Positions 57,126-64,000 of a stretch of 64,000 nt of DNA are shown here, piece after piece (the stretch's first letter is position 1; each line of letters begins with the position of its first letter). The notes below the pieces were generated by a model. It was not told where the DNA came from. It did not search any database and was given only the letters and a program-made list of their open reading frames with translations. Origin of the DNA: Archilochus colubris. Its lineage: Eukaryota > Chordata > Aves > Apodiformes > Trochilidae. Location: the NCBI GenBank assembly GCA_023079485.1, contig CM041084.1, positions 130,770,792 to 130,834,791 on the forward strand, written 5' to 3'. Both the position numbers and the translations under genes were made by a program.

Positions 57126-58791
57126 CAGCATCAACAACATCCAGTGCTGGTTTATGTGGCACTTAATGATACATGGATCTCCCTCTTCAGCATAGCTTAG
57201 AAACCATCTTTTCATCACCACCACTGTCCTAGGGCTTGCTGGGACAGGTTGTGTCAGGGGGCAAAGTCCTCTGGGGCCATGAGCTGACCCCTGGGCCTTG
57301 TTACAAAGCAGTGAAGAGAGCTGAAAGAGTTATTACAACAGATCAAGGCAGCCCCCACTGACTAAAACTCATGCCTTAAAAAGAAAATATTCACAACTAG
57401 CTGAGAAAGCTGTGACAGTTTAACAGAACAAGAATAAAGTGATGGATTTTAGGAACTGCACTGATTACTACATGTGTTACATATAATCACACATATCAAT
57501 CCAGTATAGAAAGCTGAAACTTCACGTCAACACCCACCAATAAAATTGTACCATAACATACAAATGTATTTTTTCACTTAATGGTAATGCTTGCTCAAGA
57601 CAACAGAAAGTTTGGGATTGCAGTTTAAATAGATATCCTCCAGTGATATGCAGTGCATTACTTTCTATTAGACTGTCAAGAATGTGGGGACCTGAGGGAG
57701 ACTGTAGTGGTTTTTATTCTTTTCAAGGCCCTTTCTCAAAAGCAGACAATGCAACCCATGCATTTGAACGATCACAAAACATTTCAATAGCATTTTGCTG
57801 AGGCCCTAAGGTGGCCAGGCAGGGACCCCTGGAACTCTGGGCAGCAGCCACCCAAGGCTCCTGTACCTGCTCTGCTCCAGCATAAGCCCAGTCCTAGGCA
57901 CCTATGACACACAGGTGTGCAGAGCACCTCTGTCCTCTGGTGTGAAAATAACCTTTTCACTCTCCTTTATGGCAACAGCCCGGAGCAGTTTTTTTTACCA
58001 TGCATGGTGTTTAGAAGGATGTACTAATTATATACTGTGAAGGTTATAATTTTCAGCCAGAAAGACAGTAAGTGGAAAGGGAAAAAAAAGGGCCAATGCT
58101 CTGAAAAAAATGTGATAATGGCAGCCTAAAATGTGCTGTTCCTAATTCCCAGGGCTTGGGAGAAATCCTGCTGCCCCTCCCCACTGAGGGTCTAGCTGAG
58201 GATGACTCCTCCATAGGGAGATTTTCTGCATTTCCAGCTGAAATCCCTACTTCCCCACAGCCCTTGCTGTAACCTGCAAAGGTTTCCAGGAATAGGGGTA
58301 AGTCCCAGAGCAAGGAAGACGTTTACACCATGCAGATGGACACAGAAATGAAAGCAAAAGGCCAAAGAATCTTGCTAAAAATGGAAGAAAAGCCTGTATT
58401 CCTTGATTTAGCTTAACTTTGCTGTGATAAAACCCCCAATGCCAAACCAGTCTCTTCTGTAGTGTCAATCAACCAAGTGAGCACAAAGCAATGAGACACG
58501 GGCACTGACTGGAAAAATACATAAAAGATATTTAAAGGCTGAAGCCTGCTGAGAAGCAAATGCATTACATCCACCTGGGACCATGGTAAAAAGACTCACA
58601 CTCCTCCTTCCACTCTGGGGATGTGATGCCTAGCAAGGAAAGGTCTCTATCCTGCCTTTGGGAGCTCCTCTATCCCTCCCACCCCTCCACATTTGGGCCT
58701 GTTGCAGGCCCTGCCAGGGGATATGGGTTGGCTCTCACCCTCAGCATAATGGAAAGTCTGCCAGAGCTTCACTGACTGCAGTAATAGGTAT

Positions 58792-58810
58792 TATATATAT
58801 ATATATATAT
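58792..58810 (+). repeat. (TA)n microsatellite, 19 bases
   Basis: Alternating TA dinucleotides. Confidence 0.95.
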
Positions 58811-59259
58811 CATAACATACCCATAGATATCTCTGATATCTAAATCCACCTATAATATTTATGGGGACATATGCAATAACTTACACAGGGATACAGTGCT
58901 ACAAGGTGGGATGCAATCCAGCTTTTCCTCCCATACTTCTTTCATCTCTGCAGAGGTAACTACAGGTTACAGTTTTTTTGCCCATGAAATGGAAGACATG
59001 CAGGGAGCAGAAACTCTATGGGGGTTGATCTTTGAATCCACAAAAGATTAGATCTTCCCTGATGTTAATCCTCACTCTCAGAAAGCAGCCAGGTAGGCAG
59101 CTGGCCTACTCTACAATCTACTCTTGTCTTTTCTCTAACCAAAACAACACTTAAAAAAATGCTTCATCTTGAAATCCTTCCTCAAATGCCCGTGACTTTT
59201 TACCATTTTTAAAGATAAAAGGAAGAAAAAAAAGCAAGTAGGCATGATTTTAATGGTAT

Positions 59260-59261
<2 letters not shown>

Positions 59262-59292
<31 letters not shown>
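59262..59292 (+). repeat. (AT)n microsatellite, 31 bases
   Basis: The longest pure dinucleotide repeat in the window, so likely polymorphic. Confidence 0.97.
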
Positions 59293-59295
<3 letters not shown>

Positions 59296-62200
59296 CAAAC
59301 CACATGTGTTTTGCTGGTCTCTGCAGCTTGCTGTTTGAAAGAGTGGCTAATGTTTCCATTGGCATCAGTTACATAGATAAAAAAGAGACAGAAACAGGGC
59401 TCAGCAAAATGTTGTCATGTTGACTTTTGCACTTGTAGAAAACCAGGGTGGAAAAAAACCCACAGGAAAAGACATTTTAGTTTTGATACAGCTGACATGG
59501 CACTACCAGCACAGGGGGGTTTGAAATAAAAACAAGAAGAGAAAGTGGTTCAGCCCACCCCTTTCACTCACAGTGGTTCAGTGAAAGAATTATTGTTCAA
59601 GCCAAATCAGGTGGAAGATGGTTTCCCAGGAATGCAACACTGTAAGAAAATCCTACACTCTCCACATATCTGTCATGGCTTTTTAGTGCCACTAATTCCT
59701 GCTCCTATGGAGGGTGAATGTTTGCCTTTTTGAAAAGAATAGTTTTGGGTTCCCATACAGCACCTTCCCAGCAGTGAGAGGAGCCACTGGGCTGGAGTGC
59801 TGGGTGGGGGTGAGTATTGGCATTAAGAACCCATTCCCAAACAAAGACCTTTGATGGGTGTTGCTGAGGGCTGGAGAGCTCTTGCACTCCCTTCTTTCGT
59901 GATGTAGTTTGTAGAAAGGATAACTTCACTTGGTCTGCAGCAATTTTTCTGACATTTGAGCCTAAACAATGCCATCCTCTATCCTTATGCAGTATTGCAT
60001 TGATTTTTCTGCCTCCTGAGATACGCGGTTGCTTCTCACATGAACTTTTAAACTTGTGCTTGCACCTACCTCCTTACAGGACCTGATCATTTTGGGGGCT
60101 GGTGCATTCTTCCTGCATCTCCTCCCTTATGCCAGTGTCCCCACACTCACTTTCTGCCACCTCACACATCTCCCAGGACTACATCTCCTCTGACAGATAA
60201 AAGGAGCTGGGGCCCATTCCCTGACTTGGTGTCACAGCAGCCCTGGAGCCTGCAGCACCCAGCATCTCCCCTGATAAAGTGGCCTCATCCCTTCTTACCT
60301 GTCAGGAAGGACTTTGAGTCTGTGCTGTTGCCAAAACCACAGCCAGGAGAGTGAGAGAAGCTGAAATGGCCCACTCCATAAAAGATTAGGCCTCTGGGCA
60401 GTAGTATGTGTGCTGGGGGGGAATAACCCTTGCAGGGATCCTACCTCACTGGCACTGAAGCACCAGGAGACGAGCTCAAAAACTTAACTGAAATACTCCT
60501 AGCTGGAAAAAACCCTGTCATCTAGTGTTCATGATCAGTGCCTCCTAAGGGACCAGCCAGAAGGCTTACTTTGCTGCTGAATGTGGATGTTTTCCATTAA
60601 TTGACTTACACTTGAGTTGTGTGCACTAATCTGGGGCCAAACAGAAAGAAAACAGGGAAAAGTCATTCGAATCAAACAAGAATTGATTACTTGGCAGCAT
60701 GCAGGGGAAAAAAAATTAATCCCTTTGGATCAAAGAAAGCATTTTGGGCATTTTCAAAAACAAGCCAAGGATTTTTGGAAAGACAGGTCTCAATCTGCAG
60801 TGGGATTTCAGCAAAGAGCCATGTGAGCAGGAGGGGTCATGGTGTTTGCCCCACTGGTGATCACTCTCATTTGGCCTGGGGGACTGCTTGGCTGGGAAGC
60901 ACAGCCCACCCTTCTGCTCTCAAACTCTACTATTTGCACATTTTAACCTAATCTGGCTTGCTTAGACTGAATGTGCTGATTGCTTTTATTGCCCAAAACC
61001 ATCACTTTCAGGAGAATAATTGATTTATCAATTTTTCCCCCAGACTGAAATAATACTTCAAGCAGTGAATTACCCCCTGAGCCCTCTTGCTAGGATCTCT
61101 GTGGTCTCACAATAATATTTGCTAATTGTCTGGCTTTTCTGTGTCTCCTCCTTGCTGTGTGAAAGTCACATCTGAGCTGCAGAGATATTAAGATCCTGAC
61201 CCAAAGTCATCTAAGCACATGGATAACTTTACACTGGTTGGGATGTTACACGTGTGCTTAAGTATTAGCTGGATGAGAGCCCTAGTGCCTGACAGCATCG
61301 GGGAAACCAACAGTGCACACAGAGATAGCGAGTGCAGAAAAACAAAGAAACAAGATATAAACATCCCTCTGCTCCCAAATAAGTCTTCCTCCAATAAGGA
61401 GAAAGGAACAGAAATCTGCAGTGGCAATTCAGTCATCTGTGTTTTAGTCGCACCTAGATTTAAAAGAAATATTTCCAATTGAAAAGAAAAAAAGCTTCAG
61501 AGTTTTAAAAGCACTTGGCAGATTTCAAATGTTTTTGCCTTTTCTTATTTTCTTTTCCTGAGCTTCCACTCTCCAGTTTTCTTTCTTCCCTTTCTCCTTG
61601 GAGCTGCTGCCATCCACTTCTATGGAGCTTATCTTATACAGGAAGCTACTAGTATTTAATTTGTAACAACAAATCACCAGCCTGCACCCTCACATGGAAA
61701 TACTATAAATACACCTGTTAAATACACCAGTCTGTAAATAACCTGATTTATTGAAAGATAAAATTCATCACACCTGTGACACGGTGTCTCATTGCCCTCA
61801 CTCAGGAACAAGAGGGTGGTGTTGTCCTTCCTTAGGGGAGACACAGTGGGCCCAGCGCCTCCCGTGCCTCCCAGGCACTTGGAGGCAGATCTGCTTTTGG
61901 CCTTGGGGACCTGTTTTCCTCTGCAGAGTTCTGCTTTTTTGCAGCCCACTCCCAGGAGCCCAGCTGATGCCTGAGTACACACCACTGCAAACAGGGCTGC
62001 TTCCCACTCCCCATCCCCAAAACAATCCCAGGAGGGTGTTCCAGGCTGTGCCAGTCACTGCCTACCACCCTGTCATTACCTGGCCAAAGGGGAAAAATTT
62101 CACCTGGGCTGAATTTGGACATAATGAACAACTGACTCTGTTTTTTTTTCCCTGCCAGTCCTTACCAGGGCATCTCTATGTCCTTCCCAGTGACCCAGCA

Positions 62201-62306
62201 CCTCCCCAGCACCTAATTTCAGCTCCTTGATGCTAATTGGGTAGACTGTAAATGGCTGGGCTTTGTCTGGTTGTCTTTCAGTGGGCAGATAGGCTTTGGA
62301 GCAGAA

Positions 62307-62492
62307 TCAAAAGGTCAGCCAGAAGAAAACCCTGGAGTTTTGCTCTTGGGAGGGGAACTTGATGTCCTTGCACACATCTATCACAGCATTCCTGGCAGGC
62401 GCTTCATTAACTTCTTCCTTCATGGATAATAGAGAAAGGTTTACGAGTGTCAGTAGCAGCTGAAGAGATAGCAATGAAAGCATTTTTGGCAT
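62307..62492 (-). CDS. Small ORF with signal-peptide-like start, not recognised
   Basis: Sixty-one codons begin MPKMLSLLSLQLLLTLVNLS, a basic residue followed by a Leu-rich core. A hydrophilic acidic stretch with a single Cys (around NAVIDVCKDIKFPS) follows, then a hydrophobic end (FFWLTF) and TGA. This layout resembles a secreted micropeptide or a signal-peptide exon. I know of no matching family. There is no TATA box, the sequence before the ATG is a poor acceptor, and Leu-rich frames of this size arise by chance. Confidence 0.12.
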   Translation of the reverse strand: MPKMLSLLSLQLLLTLVNLSLLSMKEEVNEAPARNAVIDVCKDIKFPSQEQNSRVFFWLTF

Positions 62493-62499
62493 CTGTTTT

Positions 62500-64000
62500 C
62501 TGGCTTACACCAGCTGTCTTTGCCCTTTCCTTGATAACACACACTTTTCCCCTTTCTCCCTTTGATACCTAAGAGGCAAGTGGTGCAAAATTTGTGATAC
62601 ATTTTCTAAACACAGGAGCTGGTGAGGGTATTGTGCTGGGATGTGGAAGATCTGAGCTACTTAGCATCATCTCTTCCCAAGCTGATGGAGAGGACCCAGC
62701 TGTGCCAGAGCAGCATCTAACTGCATCCCTTTGACAACCCCACTTCTCACCTTCACCTGTTCCAGCACCCTCTTCAGCCTCCCCTCCAGCCCCTGAGACA
62801 CCTGCACGTGTCCCTGATGTTGCTCTGAGATGGATGCATGTGTGAATGCAGATCAGTCATATGCCTGAGCCCACAGCACATACACAAGGGCAAGGGCAGA
62901 GGTTGTTTTCAGCCCACAGGCTCTGCAGCCCTGGCACAGCCTGGCACTGCAATGGGAGGCAGGGATAGAGAGTGGATCCATTACTGAGCTGCCAGGCATC
63001 TGGGGCAGCAAGAAATCACAAAATCTCCAATCTTCAGAGAGGAGAACAAAACACCTACTCTCAAGTCATCTCCCATTCCTTCCTCACAGGCAATGACAAA
63101 TATGGAGTCTATTAGGACCTTGGACAATAACCCAGATTCATTGTCCAACCCCTAACTTTCTGTGATTCTCTTTTAGACATTTGCAGGCTCCTGTTGGTGC
63201 TTTTTGTCTCTCCTGAGTGCCCTTCCCTGCAGCCAGACTTGGTGCTATGATTTGCTCTCCCAGCATGCTGGTTCATAAAAGCAAAGCCACAGATAAGGCA
63301 ACCTCATGGCTGGATCCCACCATGAACAGGTAGGAATGTGCTGACTGTGCTCCCAAACCCAGCAGTGGTTTATAGGAACCTGTATGTAAAGGCAGAGTGC
63401 CCCAAATACACCCAATCTGCCAGTCTTTCTCTTGACTCATGACTCTGGGGGTAGGCATGCACAGTGTTTTGCAGGCAGGTAAGAGCTCACTCTGCCCCCC
63501 ATTTGGAGCCACATGGTTTACATGGAAAAAAACCCCACCAAAACCAAGCAAAGAAAGTAACCACTCTCAGACAATGTTTGGTTGCTGTAGAGAACAGGTG
63601 AGGTAGAGCCAACAGCTTCCTGCCAAAACCATGTAGAAATAGCCCAAGAATTAATGTAAGCAAGCTAAACCAGTGAAATTTTGTAAAATCCAGTTACTGA
63701 TATCTGCCACATTTACTGCTCTCATCTGTCTTTAATAGCAACTAAAATCTATGTCATCAATGCTTTGAGTGAAGGGCCTCATTGTGTGAAATACCTTTCT
63801 GTCCTTCACTGAGATGCCCCTATCCAGCCACAACAGATGTCCCCACTTTCCTCACAGCAAGTGAAAACTCAGTCTGTTTTCCCAATTACCTCTAAGTGGG
63901 ATACTGCAAGTCACCCAGCTGTGCTAAATCCCAGCAACCAAACTCAGCAAAACAAAACAAACCAAAGCAAACATGAAACTGTCACCATAACAGGAGGGAC
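62500..64000. other. No gene recognised
   Basis: Apart from the doubtful CR1 tail at 63090-63170 and an A/C-rich end (63940-63975), nothing is identified. Confidence 0.5.
63090..63170 (+). mobile_element. Possible very degenerate CR1 3' end
   Basis: TTGTCCAACCCCTAACTTTC followed by TGTGATTCTC resembles a decayed CR1 tail in plus orientation. The body is not recognisable. Confidence 0.3.

Larger units (their letters stand above)
57126..62300. other. Non-coding stretch, no gene recognised
   Basis: Contains two AT microsatellites (58792-58810 and 59262-59292). Frames of up to 110 codons show no family resemblance. Confidence 0.5.

Noticed and set aside
61751..62230. 159-codon plus-strand frame
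   Set aside because: Trp/Pro/Cys-rich random-looking peptide, overlapped by three minus-strand frames.

Overview
The window looks like bird nuclear DNA. The basis is several degraded CR1 LINE copies, including typical CR1 3' ends with a short tail repeat, together with few other interspersed repeats, mostly short low-complexity tracts and compact introns. I cannot name the species from sequence alone. No prokaryotic, plasmid or viral organisation is visible, and there is no CRISPR array, operon or recognisable RNA gene.

The one gene I can identify firmly is NCALD (neurocalcin delta), a neuronal EF-hand calcium sensor, on the minus strand. Its whole coding sequence lies in three exons: 17565-17942 (residues 1-126), 10811-10916 (127 to the first base of codon 162) and 10437-10534 (the rest, with the stop). 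They splice in frame to a 193-residue protein, the normal length for this family. A 3'UTR probably runs left from 10436 to about 9290. An intron of at least about 37 kb lies upstream (to the right) of the start-codon exon.

Region by region: 1-800 has no recognised gene. About 800-2300 resembles the 3' end of a minus-strand transcript, ending in an AATAAA signal, but is 8 kb beyond the NCALD stop. 2300-9290 is intergenic or downstream DNA with one CR1 3' end and an AT-rich block at 8570-9160. 9290-17961 is the NCALD coding part. 17962-54900 is presumed NCALD intron 1, holding CR1 remnants (33 kb, 39.8-40.9 kb), simple repeats, a GC-rich patch at 46.2-47.5 kb and an AT-rich block at 51.4-52.1 kb. 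54940-56060 is the only CpG-rich part and has promoter-like features: a palindromic CRE, an inverted CCAAT box, a GCN-repeat leader with a splice donor on the minus strand, and on the plus strand a small exon-like ORF encoding a hydrophobic N-terminus. 56.1-64 kb is non-coding as far as I can see, with one CR1 end, two AT microsatellites and a small minus-strand ORF with a signal-peptide-like start.

No clear new biological system is visible. The best leads are the possible promoter and exon cluster at 54.9-56.1 kb, the orphan 3'-end-like block at 0.8-2.3 kb and the signal-peptide-like micro-ORF at 62.3 kb. All are inferences that transcript data or cross-bird alignments could settle.
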